Shown here piece by piece: positions 17,271-25,070 of a DNA stretch of 26,992 nt; within the stretch, counting starts at the first letter, position 1; each line of letters begins with the position of its first letter. The notes beneath the pieces were generated by a model that ran no database searches, was not told the origin of the DNA, and saw only the letters and a program-made list of their open reading frames with translations. The DNA is taken from the NCBI GenBank assembly GCA_910576925.1, contig CAJTKB010000017.1, positions 1 through 26,992 on the forward strand. The letters are read 5' to 3'. The position numbers were made by a program, and so were the translations under genes. The stretch comes from an uncultured Bacilli bacterium. Its GTDB lineage: Bacteria > Bacillota_I > Bacilli_A > RF39 > UBA660.

Positions 17271-19436
17271 TTAAAAATGTCTAGGATTAAAATTTAGATC
17301 AACTATTACCTTTCTATTACTTTTATATACATCTATCATCTTCTCTAAAACTGGAATTAAATTATCTTGCTTTTTATATTTTAAAATTATTCCATATCTA
17401 TACACATTATTTACTTTAAACAAAGAGGATGAGCTTGGTCCTAATATTATTGTTTTATCTAAATATTTTTCCAGAGATTTTTTTATTTTTAAAGACTCCT
17501 TATAACAAATATTATTATCCTTACCACTAACTCTTATATATGTAAGAAAATAAAATGGTGGATATTTTAATTCTCTTCTAATCTGCATCTCCATATTATA
17601 AAACCCTAAATAATCGTGATATTTAACATATCTAATAGCATAATGTTCTTTATTAAATGTTTGTAATATAACTTCTCCTTCCTTATCTTTTCTACCACTT
17701 CTTCCAGCAACCTGACTCAAAAGTGAAAATGTTGTTTCACTACTTCTAAAATCTGGTATATTAAGCGACGTATCAGCATTTATAACACCAACTAATGTAA
17801 CATTTTCAAAATCAAGTCCCTTTGCAACTATCTGAGTTCCTAATAAAATATCATATCTATGTTCCGAAAATTCTTTTACTATTTTTTTATGAGAGCCTTT
17901 TTTTGTTGTAGTATCAAAGTCCATTCTAACAATTCTAGCCTTTGGAATAAATAATTTTAATTCTTCCTCAATTTTTTCTGTACCAACACCAATTGTATCT
18001 ATAGAATGGTTATTACAATTAGGGCAAATATCAACCATACCTTCTGCATAACCACAATAATGGCACCTTAAGTTATTAGTAGATTTATGATAAGTTAGAG
18101 TAATATCACAATTTGGGCATTTAAATACATAACCACAATCTTTACAAGAAATAAATGATGAATATCCCCTTCTGTTTAATAATAATATTACTTGTTCTCC
18201 TAAATCAATCTTACTTTTTATTTTCTCAATCAATATATTAGAAAAGTGCCCTCTCATATTCTTCAAGTTTTTATTCATATCAATTATTTCAATATTTGGA
18301 AGAGGTTTTTTGTTTACTCTATTAGGAAGACTTACTAAATGATAAACATCCTTCTTTCCTCTAGCATAACTATCAAGAGATGGAGTAGCACTTCCTAAAA
18401 CTACTTTGCAATTTTTATTTAATTTGGCCCTTTCAATTGACATCTCAATTGCGTTATATCTAGGACTAGAATCATCTTGCTTATAAGTATCACTATGTTC
18501 TTCATCAATTACTATTAATCCTAAATTACTAATAGGTGCAAATAAAGCACTCCTTGCCCCTATAACAATTTCTACCTCTCCTCTCATAATTCTTCTCCAT
18601 TCATCATACTTCTCCCCTTCAGATAAAGCAGAATGAAGTGCTGCAATTCTATTACCAAAACGTTCAGTAAAACGCTTTACCATCTGTGGAGTTAAACTAA
18701 TTTCAGGTACAAGCACAATAGCAGTTTTACCTTTACTTATTATATTACATATAAGCTCGATATAAACTTCAGTTTTACCACTTCCAGTAACACCATGTAG
18801 TAAATATACTAAATCTTTACTATTTTCTATTTCATCTACTACAGATCGTTGTTCTTTAGTTAAAATATATTCCCTTTTTGTTACTTTATCATAGTCCAAT
18901 CTATAATGTTCTACCTTATCTTTAACTAAAATATTTTTAGATTCTAATGTTCTTAAAATACTACTAGAAATACTAACAATCTCTTCTCTAGATACAACAT
19001 TTTTATTTTCAAATAATTTAATAATCTTTTCTTGTCCCTTACTAAGATGCTCAGGAATATTTCCCAATTTATAATAAATATCATATTTCTTATTAATAAT
19101 TACCCCGTTTTTAGCTTTCAGGGCCTTAGGAAGCATTACTTGATAGCAACTAATTAAAGTAGATAAAGTTTTTTCTTGCATAACTTTTCCAAGTTTTAAA
19201 AGTTCATTACTTAAAATAACTTCACTATCAACTATAGAAAAAATCTCTTTTAATTCAATATCAATTTCTTTATCATTTTTTATTTCCAATACAAAACCCT
19301 CTAATTTCTGAGTTCCAAATGGAACAACAACTCTAATACCTACTTTAATATTAGAAACAAGTTCATCTGGCACTAAATAAAAAAATTCTTTATCAATATT
19401 TTTATTTGATAATTCTACCAAAACACCTACTATCAT
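17271..19436 (-). CDS. priA: primosomal replication-restart helicase PriA
   Basis: A 721-aa superfamily 2 DNA helicase that reloads the replisome at stalled forks. An N-terminal DNA-binding region (GIRVVVPFGTQKLEGFV) precedes the helicase core with GVTGSGKTEVY (Walker A), VPEISLTPQM, IVIGARSALFAP and DEEH (Walker B). VVLGSATPSLDSY and LLNRRGYS follow. The zinc-binding insert has eight cysteines in CxxC pairs (CKDC, CPNC, CHYC, CPNC), then GVGTEKIEEEL, GTQIVAKGLDF and QVAGRSGR. The length is normal. GAGGTGG lies just before the ATG. It has its own promoter behind the infB terminator. Confidence 0.97.
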   Translation of the reverse strand: MIVGVLVELSNKNIDKEFFYLVPDELVSNIKVGIRVVVPFGTQKLEGFVLEIKNDKEIDIELKEIFSIVDSEVILSNELLKLGKVMQEKTLSTLISCYQVMLPKALKAKNGVIINKKYDIYYKLGNIPEHLSKGQEKIIKLFENKNVVSREEIVSISSSILRTLESKNILVKDKVEHYRLDYDKVTKREYILTKEQRSVVDEIENSKDLVYLLHGVTGSGKTEVYIELICNIISKGKTAIVLVPEISLTPQMVKRFTERFGNRIAALHSALSEGEKYDEWRRIMRGEVEIVIGARSALFAPISNLGLIVIDEEHSDTYKQDDSSPRYNAIEMSIERAKLNKNCKVVLGSATPSLDSYARGKKDVYHLVSLPNRVNKKPLPNIEIIDMNKNLKNMRGHFSNILIEKIKSKIDLGEQVILLLNRRGYSSFISCKDCGYVFKCPNCDITLTYHKSTNNLRCHYCGYAEGMVDICPNCNNHSIDTIGVGTEKIEEELKLFIPKARIVRMDFDTTTKKGSHKKIVKEFSEHRYDILLGTQIVAKGLDFENVTLVGVINADTSLNIPDFRSSETTFSLLSQVAGRSGRKDKEGEVILQTFNKEHYAIRYVKYHDYLGFYNMEMQIRRELKYPPFYFLTYIRVSGKDNNICYKESLKIKKSLEKYLDKTIILGPSSSSLFKVNNVYRYGIILKYKKQDNLIPVLEKMIDVYKSNRKVIVDLNFNPRHF

Positions 19437-19453
19437 ATTGCCACCTCATAAAT

Positions 19454-19481
19454 ATTATACGAGATATATTAAAAAAGTTAA
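19454..19481 (-). promoter_or_regulatory. promoter of priA
   Basis: TTAACT (19476-19481) and a perfect TATAAT (19454-19459) with a 16-base spacer, 17 bases before the priA start codon, so the leader is very short. Confidence 0.6.
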
Positions 19482-19486
19482 ATAAC

Positions 19487-19514
19487 AAAAAAATGGCTAA
19501 TATAAGATTAACCA
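19487..19514 (-). terminator. intrinsic terminator of the rimP-nusA-ylxR-infB operon
   Basis: TGGTTAAT and ATTAGCCA (19507-19514 with 19494-19501) form an 8-bp stem with one G-U pair and a 5-base loop, followed by seven T on the minus strand. It lies about 40 bases past the infB stop. This is the clearest protein-operon terminator in the window. Confidence 0.8.
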
Positions 19515-19554
19515 AATTTTCTATAATTATTTACATCACTTACAATAATAATTT

Positions 19555-21690
19555 TTATCTATCAACCTCAACAAGCTCATACACTTCTACAATATCATTT
19601 TCCTTATAATCATTACAAGATTCTAGTGTAAGACCACAATCCATATCCTTTTTTACTTCCTTAACCTGATCTTTTTCATGTTGAAGTGATTTTATTTTAC
19701 CATCATATACTACAATATCATCTCTAATAATTCTAGCCTTGCTATTATTTTTTACTAATCCATCAAGTACATGACAACCAGCTATCAACCCTATTTTTGA
19801 AAACTTAAATATTTGTCTAATTTCAAGCTTACCAATTACTTTTTCATCATATATTGGCTCAAGCATTCCCTTCATTGCACTCTCTATATCTTCTACAACT
19901 TTATATATAATATTATAATTTTTTATTTCTATACCATTTTCTTTAGCTATATCAAGTGTTTTATTATTTGCTCGAACATTAAATCCTATTACTAATGCAT
20001 TAGAAGCTTTAGCAAGTACTATATCACTTTCTGTTATAGCACCAACTCCTGCACGTATTACAGATAGCTTAACTCCTTCAACATCAATCTTTTCAAGAGA
20101 AGATTTTACAGCTTCACAGCTACCATTAACGTCTGCCTTTAATACAATATTAATTTCTTTAATTCCTTCCTGTATTTGACCAAATAAATCATCTAAACTC
20201 ATTCCAGATTTATTAGTATCCTTAGCCTTTTTTCTAAGAGCTCTTTCAGAGGCAATATTTTTAGCTTCCTTTTCAGATTCAAAAGCCATAAACTTATCAC
20301 CAGCTGAAGGAAGAGATGATAAACCAGTTACTTCAACTGGAGTTGAAGGAAGAGCTTCTACTATATTTTCTCCCTTATCATTTTTCAAAGTTCTGACTTT
20401 TCCATATATAGAACCTACAACAAGAGGATCTCCTAATCTTAAAGTACCATTTTGTATTATTAAACTAACAATACTTCCAACTTGCTTATCTTGACGTGCT
20501 TCAATAACTGCACCTGTTGCATAACGATTTTTATTAGCTTTATATTCATTCATTTCAGCTACTAATAAAATACTATCTAATAATTCATTAACACCTTCTC
20601 CTGTTGAAGCAGAAATCTTATTAACAATTACATCTCCACCCCATTCCTCAGGAGTAAGACCAGCTTCAACTAATCCTGTCATTACCCTCTCAATATTAGC
20701 TTCAGGTTTATCGATTTTATTAATTGCTACAATTATAGGAACATTAGCCGCTTTAGCATGATCTATTGCTTCCTTAGTTTGTGGCATAACTCCATCATCA
20801 GCAGCTACAATTATAATAACAATATCAGTAATTGAAGCTCCACGTGCTCTCATTTGTGTAAAAGCTTCATGCCCTGGAGTATCAATAAAAGTTATGTTCT
20901 TTTCATTATATTCTACAGAGTATGCTCCTATTGCTTGAGTAATACCACCAGCTTCACCACTTGCTACATGGCTTCTTCTAATATAATCGAGTAATGTAGT
21001 TTTTCCATGATCTACATGCCCCATAATAGTTACTATTGCTGGACGACTTTGTAAATCCTCTTCTCTATCTTCAATCTCATAATTTTCAAAATTAGAAATA
21101 TCAGCTGTTTCCTCTTTCTTTAAAGTTTTGTTATAATCACTAACTAAAACTTCTGTAGTTTCAAAGTCAATACTTTGATTTTGATTAGCCATAATACCAA
21201 GATTCATTAATTTCTTTATAATATTAGTAACTGTCTCATTTAAAATATCAGCAATTTCAAGAACAGTCATTCCATCTTTATAAAGAATTACATCATCTTT
21301 AACTTTTTGTTCATTACTCTTCAATTTTTCACGATTTTTATACATCTTTTTTCTTTCAGCCTGAAAACTCTTTTTCATATCTGCTGCTCTTTTTTGTTTT
21401 GATTTAACCTTTTCAAAACTAACATTACTATCTAAATCAAAATTACCCTGTTCTGCCATTTCAAGAGCTTTATCATAAGTTTCTTCTTCATCTATTAACT
21501 CTTCATCTGTTTCATTAATAGTTTCATCATTATTTTTATTTTCTTCTATTAAATTATCTAAAATAGTAATTTCTGTATCACTTAATAAGTAATTTTCCGA
21601 ATCATACTCTATAGATAAACTATCACATAGCTTCTTTACTTCTTCAACTGATACCCCAACATCCTTTGCATATTCTAATAAACTCATCAT
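19555..21690 (-). CDS. infB: translation initiation factor IF-2
   Basis: A 711-aa GTPase that places initiator tRNA on the ribosome. An N-terminal IF2_N-like segment (MSLLEYAKDVGVSVEEVKKL) and a charged linker (about 45-130) lead to a second IF2_N motif (VLEIADIL). The G domain follows: GHVDHGKT (224-231), DTPGHEAF and NKIDKPEAN, with the switch ending GGITQAIGAY. Domains II-IV complete it. The linker is short compared with proteobacterial IF-2. Two adjacent ATGs (21690, 21687) follow GAGGTGG; the first has the better spacing. A GTG at 21699 is less likely. It is the last gene of its operon and follows ylxR directly with no ylxQ between. Confidence 0.97.
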   Translation of the reverse strand: MMSLLEYAKDVGVSVEEVKKLCDSLSIEYDSENYLLSDTEITILDNLIEENKNNDETINETDEELIDEEETYDKALEMAEQGNFDLDSNVSFEKVKSKQKRAADMKKSFQAERKKMYKNREKLKSNEQKVKDDVILYKDGMTVLEIADILNETVTNIIKKLMNLGIMANQNQSIDFETTEVLVSDYNKTLKKEETADISNFENYEIEDREEDLQSRPAIVTIMGHVDHGKTTLLDYIRRSHVASGEAGGITQAIGAYSVEYNEKNITFIDTPGHEAFTQMRARGASITDIVIIIVAADDGVMPQTKEAIDHAKAANVPIIVAINKIDKPEANIERVMTGLVEAGLTPEEWGGDVIVNKISASTGEGVNELLDSILLVAEMNEYKANKNRYATGAVIEARQDKQVGSIVSLIIQNGTLRLGDPLVVGSIYGKVRTLKNDKGENIVEALPSTPVEVTGLSSLPSAGDKFMAFESEKEAKNIASERALRKKAKDTNKSGMSLDDLFGQIQEGIKEINIVLKADVNGSCEAVKSSLEKIDVEGVKLSVIRAGVGAITESDIVLAKASNALVIGFNVRANNKTLDIAKENGIEIKNYNIIYKVVEDIESAMKGMLEPIYDEKVIGKLEIRQIFKFSKIGLIAGCHVLDGLVKNNSKARIIRDDIVVYDGKIKSLQHEKDQVKEVKKDMDCGLTLESCNDYKENDIVEVYELVEVDR

Positions 21691-21708
21691 TAGAACCACC
21701 TCGTTTCT

Positions 21709-21975
21709 TTAATTTTCTCCTATAGTTTCACCTATCTTATCATATACTTCATCACTTATAGAGGACTCTAATCTTCTCTCCAAAATTTTACTTTTTTGAG
21801 CCTTTTCTAAAACTTGCAATTCTTTTTTAATATATGCTCCTCTACCATTAATTTTTCCTGTTATATCTACGACAATTTCCCCACTAGGTGTTTTAACAAT
21901 TCTCAAAAGTTCACTTTTAGGAAACTTTTCACCTGTTACTACGCAAGTTCTAACAGGAATTTTTCTAACTTTCAT
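21709..21975 (-). CDS. ylxR: YlxR/RnpM family RNA-binding protein
   Basis: An 88-aa basic protein of the DUF448 family. The typical N-terminus (IPVRTCVVTGEKFPKSELLR) and the GKINGRGAYI motif are present; this surface binds RNA. Recent work on the B. subtilis homologue links it to RNase P (RnpM). It lies between nusA and infB, the usual place in Firmicutes. The L7Ae-type ylxQ gene that commonly follows it is missing here: only 18 bases separate it from infB. GGTGG precedes the ATG. Confidence 0.93.
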   Translation of the reverse strand: MKVRKIPVRTCVVTGEKFPKSELLRIVKTPSGEIVVDITGKINGRGAYIKKELQVLEKAQKSKILERRLESSISDEVYDKIGETIGEN

Positions 21976-21986
21976 TCATCCACCTA

Positions 21987-23192
21987 CTATTCTTCAGTTT
22001 TTATATTAATTCCATTCATCATTGCTTCATCTGTTGATTTTATATCGATTTTATAATGAGTTAATTTACTAGCAAGTTGAGCATTCTGACCTTTCCTACC
22101 AATCGCTAGTGAAAAATTATCCTTATCAGCAATTACCATAGCTTCTTGTTTTTTAGGATCAGTTACTACAACAGTTAAATTCTTAGCAGGAGACAGTGCA
22201 TTACCAATAAAAACTGCTGGATCCTTATCATATTTTACTATATCAATCTTTTCTCCGTGTAACTCTTCTATAATACGACCTATACGACTACCTTTCTCAC
22301 CAATACAAGCACCTATTGGATCTATATTATAATTATCAGAATAAACAGCTACTTTACTTCTATTACCAGCAGAACGTGCTACACTATATAAAAGTACACT
22401 TCCATCAGAAAGTTCTGGTATCTCAAGCTCAAATAAACGTTTTACAAATCCATAATGACACCTTGATAATAATACTAATAAACTTTTGCCATTATTGTCT
22501 ACTTTTGTAACATAAACTTTAATTTGGCTTCCCATCTCTATTTTTTCACCAGGAATTATTTCCTTCTTAGGTAAAATACCATTTGTTCTTCCTAAATCAA
22601 TATAATAATTATCTGTATCTTCTAGAGCAACAATTCCAACAAGCATTTCATCCTGTTTATCTCCAAATTCTCCCATAATGCTATTTCTTTCAGCTTCTCT
22701 AATCTTTTGGATTACTACTTGTTTAGCAGTTGCTGTAGCAACTCTTCCAAAATCTTTTGGAGTAACTTCAGTATCTATTGTATCACCTAACTCTAAAGTT
22801 TTATCTATTTTTCTTGCATCAGAAAGTTTAATCTCAGTATCTTTATTAAAGAAAGAAATTCTAGGTTTTTCTTTTTCTTCACCTTCCTCTCCTTCCTCAT
22901 CATCATTATCACTTAAAGTATCAAGATCCTCATCCTCACTATACTGCTCAAATAAATAATCTTCATATTCTTCTTTAGTCATTTTATCATCAGGAACAAC
23001 AGTTAAATATGAATAAACTTTTATATCTCCAGTATCTCTATTAATCATAACTTTCACATTAGTCTTTGATTTAAAATTTTTCTTATAAGCTGAAGTAAGT
23101 GCCAATTCCATTGCTTCATAAACTATTTCAGGATCAATATTTTTCTCTTTAGTAATATTATTAACAGCTTTTAAAAACTCTTTACTATTCAT
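21987..23192 (-). CDS. nusA: transcription termination/antitermination factor NusA
   Basis: A 401-aa RNA polymerase-binding factor controlling pausing, termination and antitermination. Order: N-terminal polymerase-binding domain (MNSKEFLKAVNNITKEKNI); the S1 domain around GIVALEDTDNYYIDLGRTNG; then two KH domains with IGACIGEKGSRIGRI and LAIGRKGQNAQLASKL. The N-terminal domain carries an acidic insert (about 83-110: EDEDLDTLSDNDDEEGEEGEEKE) that is longer than in B. subtilis NusA and accounts for most of the extra length. The ATG at 23192 follows AAGGAGATAG; the longer frame adds 18 unlikely residues. It overlaps rimP by 8 bases. Confidence 0.97.
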   Translation of the reverse strand: MNSKEFLKAVNNITKEKNIDPEIVYEAMELALTSAYKKNFKSKTNVKVMINRDTGDIKVYSYLTVVPDDKMTKEEYEDYLFEQYSEDEDLDTLSDNDDEEGEEGEEKEKPRISFFNKDTEIKLSDARKIDKTLELGDTIDTEVTPKDFGRVATATAKQVVIQKIREAERNSIMGEFGDKQDEMLVGIVALEDTDNYYIDLGRTNGILPKKEIIPGEKIEMGSQIKVYVTKVDNNGKSLLVLLSRCHYGFVKRLFELEIPELSDGSVLLYSVARSAGNRSKVAVYSDNYNIDPIGACIGEKGSRIGRIIEELHGEKIDIVKYDKDPAVFIGNALSPAKNLTVVVTDPKKQEAMVIADKDNFSLAIGRKGQNAQLASKLTHYKIDIKSTDEAMMNGINIKTEE

Positions 23193-23442
23193 TGTTACTA
23201 TCTCCTTTTTCTTTAGAATGTATATCAAGTACATATTCTTCTTCAATTAAATCCATTTCATCAATTATAGGATTAATCAATTTAGTTGCTTCAGTTATTT
23301 TATCAATATCAATTATATTATCACTATCTAAACAAATATTAAGATTAGTAATACCTTCTTCTTTAGATAAATAAACACTATCAACAAACAAATCCATACT
23401 TTTTATAATAGGATTAATTTGCTCTTTAACTTTATCAAACAT
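23185..23442 (-). CDS. rimP: RimP-like ribosome maturation factor, N-terminal domain only
   Basis: An 85-aa protein in the normal rimP position before nusA. It shows the RimP N-terminal alpha/beta domain: LFVDSVYLSKEEG, LNICLDSD, IDIDKITEATKLINPIIDE and IEEEYVLDIHS, which aligns with the family's E-x-Y-x-LEVSSPG end. The usual protein is about 150 residues, with a second Sm/SH3-like domain after this point. Here the frame ends in a short polar tail, and the nusA start overlaps the stop by 8 bases, so no second domain can follow and no frameshift is hidden. The ATG at 23442 follows AGAGGAG; the frame upstream of it holds the leader hairpin and is not coding. Confidence 0.85.
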   Translation of the reverse strand: MFDKVKEQINPIIKSMDLFVDSVYLSKEEGITNLNICLDSDNIIDIDKITEATKLINPIIDEMDLIEEEYVLDIHSKEKGDSNNE

Positions 23443-23470
23443 AAATACTCCTCTCATACCTAAAACTAAA

Positions 23471-23495
23471 GAGTGGGATATTTCTTCTCCCACTC
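23471..23495 (-). promoter_or_regulatory. strong hairpin in the rimP-operon leader
   Basis: GAGTGGGA and TCCCACTC form a perfect 8-bp stem with a 9-base loop, followed on the minus strand by TTTAGTTTTA. It begins a few bases after the predicted transcript start and ends 28 bases before the rimP start codon. It may be an attenuator, a stabilising 5' hairpin or a weak terminator for transcripts from the sigma array. Its high GC is unusual here. Confidence 0.6.
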
Positions 23496-23507
23496 CTTTC
23501 TTCATAC

Positions 23508-23535
23508 ATTATAACACAATATTCATAAAATTCAA
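23508..23535 (-). promoter_or_regulatory. promoter of the rimP-nusA-ylxR-infB operon
   Basis: TTGAAT (23530-23535) and a perfect TATAAT (23508-23513) with a 16-base spacer and TGT before the -10. It lies between the last sigma gene and rimP. Confidence 0.75.
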
Positions 23536-23558
23536 AATATTTTTTTCTAATACCTTAT

Positions 23559-24932
23559 CTATTTATATCTAACACTTTTTACATATTGCATAGCTTTATC
23601 TGGATCATCCATATAACTAGCATAAGCTGAAATATTACGATTTCTTTGTATTTTTCTTATAGAATCTCTTTTTATCCTAGAAACATTTGATCCTGAAAAT
23701 CCATATTCTTGACCAACTTCTTTCTCACTAATATTATCATAATATATTTTTTTTAAAATAACCTTTTCTCTATCGCTTAAATTAGAGCTTTCTAAAAGTA
23801 ATTCTATGTCACGTTTAATTATACAGTTAGCTTCTAAAGAGGTACTATTATCACCTATAAAATCAATTAATTCATCTTCACTGTTATCACTAATCTTACT
23901 ATTAAAACTTATAGTATCAAACAATAACATATATATTTCTGTAAATTCTTTCTCATCTACATCATAATAATCAATAAATTCAGAGATGGATGGATCTCTG
24001 CACAATAAGTTTTTTAACTGAACATATTTATACTTATACTCACTAATAGAAGTATTCTTATTTCGTGAAATCTTAATCATTTTATCATTTTCCACAGCTA
24101 CTCGTATTTCTCTTTTAATATACCAAGTAGCATAAGTAGAAAATTTAGCCTTACTAGGATCATACTTTTCTGCTGCTTTTATAAGTCCAATATTCCCTTC
24201 TTGTATTAAATCGAGAAAACTTAAAGTCCTAGTTTTATTGATAAATCTTTTTGCAATAGAGATAACTAATAATAAATTATCTTCTAAAAATCTATTTCTA
24301 GCTTCTAAATCGCCATCTCTCATTTTTTGAATTAATTCATCTCTTTCATCAGCAGATAACTTTGTTTTATTACTTATATCTCTAAAATATGCTTGTACTA
24401 GATCAGTTGTACATTTGTCAGAAAAATCAAACTCCATTTTTTCAGTTAATAAATCATCATCATTTTTTGAATTAACATCTATCAAAGAACATAGAAATTG
24501 AGTATTTTCTATATCTATATTAGTAATATCTAAATTATCAAGAAAAGACTTTATACTACCTAAATTTAAAATACTTTCTAATTCACAATAACTAGGTACA
24601 TACTCAGAAAGAACTACAATATTATCAATTTCAATCATTTCTTCTAAGCTAATTTTTCTATTACCTACAACTCTTTTAATTATTCTTTCTACTATTGCAA
24701 TAAATTCACCATTTTCAAATTGGCTATTTAAATATTGATATACTCCTATTTCACTTTCTTTTAATAATAATTGAACAATTTCTGATTCATCATCTATATT
24801 AAAAATATCCTTATTTAAACTATTAGCAATTATATTTTGCAAAACATTATTATCAATAAACGAAAACTGTTTATATAAATAACTATATACTATTTCACAA
24901 CAATTATTAATATTATTATTTAATTTTTTCAT
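23559..24932 (-). CDS. sigma-70-family factor, array copy A
   Basis: A 457-aa sigma factor. Residues 1-177 form a helix-rich N-terminal region I do not recognise. Region 1.2 follows (DLVQAYFRDI, 177-186), then region 2 (FLEDNLLLVISIAKRF, SFLDLIQEGNIGLIKAAEKYD, FSTYATWYIKREI, about 216-276), region 3 (299-373) and region 4 with the helix-turn-helix VGQEYGFSGSNVSRIKRDSIRKI (406-428). Compared with copy B it is nearly identical in 1-177, 299-373 and 447-457 but strongly different in 178-298 and 374-446. At usually conserved sites it departs from the sigma-70 consensus more than B (DLV for DPV, IKIS for IRIP). The ATG at 24932 follows GGAGG; a 9-residue upstream extension is unlikely. It is not a standard primary sigma: region 1.1 is absent and W-Y replaces the W-W pair. 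Confidence 0.93.
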   Translation of the reverse strand: MKKLNNNINNCCEIVYSYLYKQFSFIDNNVLQNIIANSLNKDIFNIDDESEIVQLLLKESEIGVYQYLNSQFENGEFIAIVERIIKRVVGNRKISLEEMIEIDNIVVLSEYVPSYCELESILNLGSIKSFLDNLDITNIDIENTQFLCSLIDVNSKNDDDLLTEKMEFDFSDKCTTDLVQAYFRDISNKTKLSADERDELIQKMRDGDLEARNRFLEDNLLLVISIAKRFINKTRTLSFLDLIQEGNIGLIKAAEKYDPSKAKFSTYATWYIKREIRVAVENDKMIKISRNKNTSISEYKYKYVQLKNLLCRDPSISEFIDYYDVDEKEFTEIYMLLFDTISFNSKISDNSEDELIDFIGDNSTSLEANCIIKRDIELLLESSNLSDREKVILKKIYYDNISEKEVGQEYGFSGSNVSRIKRDSIRKIQRNRNISAYASYMDDPDKAMQYVKSVRYK

Positions 24933-24975
24933 ATTTATATACCTCCAAAAATGAATCAATATTAGTTTGATTTAT

Positions 24976-25003
24976 ATTATAACATAAAAATACAATTGCA
25001 CAA
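24976..25003 (-). promoter_or_regulatory. promoter of sigma array copy A
   Basis: A perfect TATAAT (24976-24981) with TGT before it (extended -10) and a weak -35 TTGTGC (24998-25003), 16-base spacer. The predicted leader of about 37 bases contains the GGAGG site at 24942-24946. It resembles a housekeeping promoter. Confidence 0.6.
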
Positions 25004-25070
25004 AATTTTTGGAAAAAGTAAAAGTAATTTATTCTTTCATCTTAGGGTATAATTTAACTTTTCATTCAAC

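Noticed and set aside
23193..23246. Longer NusA with 18 extra N-terminal residues
   Set aside because: The extension overlaps rimP further, has no ribosome binding site and does not match NusA; AAGGAGATAG supports the start at 23192. Similar extensions were rejected for gatC, rimP, infB, the ABC-F gene and the sigma genes.
25043..25055. Plus-strand TATAAT in the sigma spacer as a promoter
   Set aside because: No -35 at a proper distance and no plus-strand gene follows.
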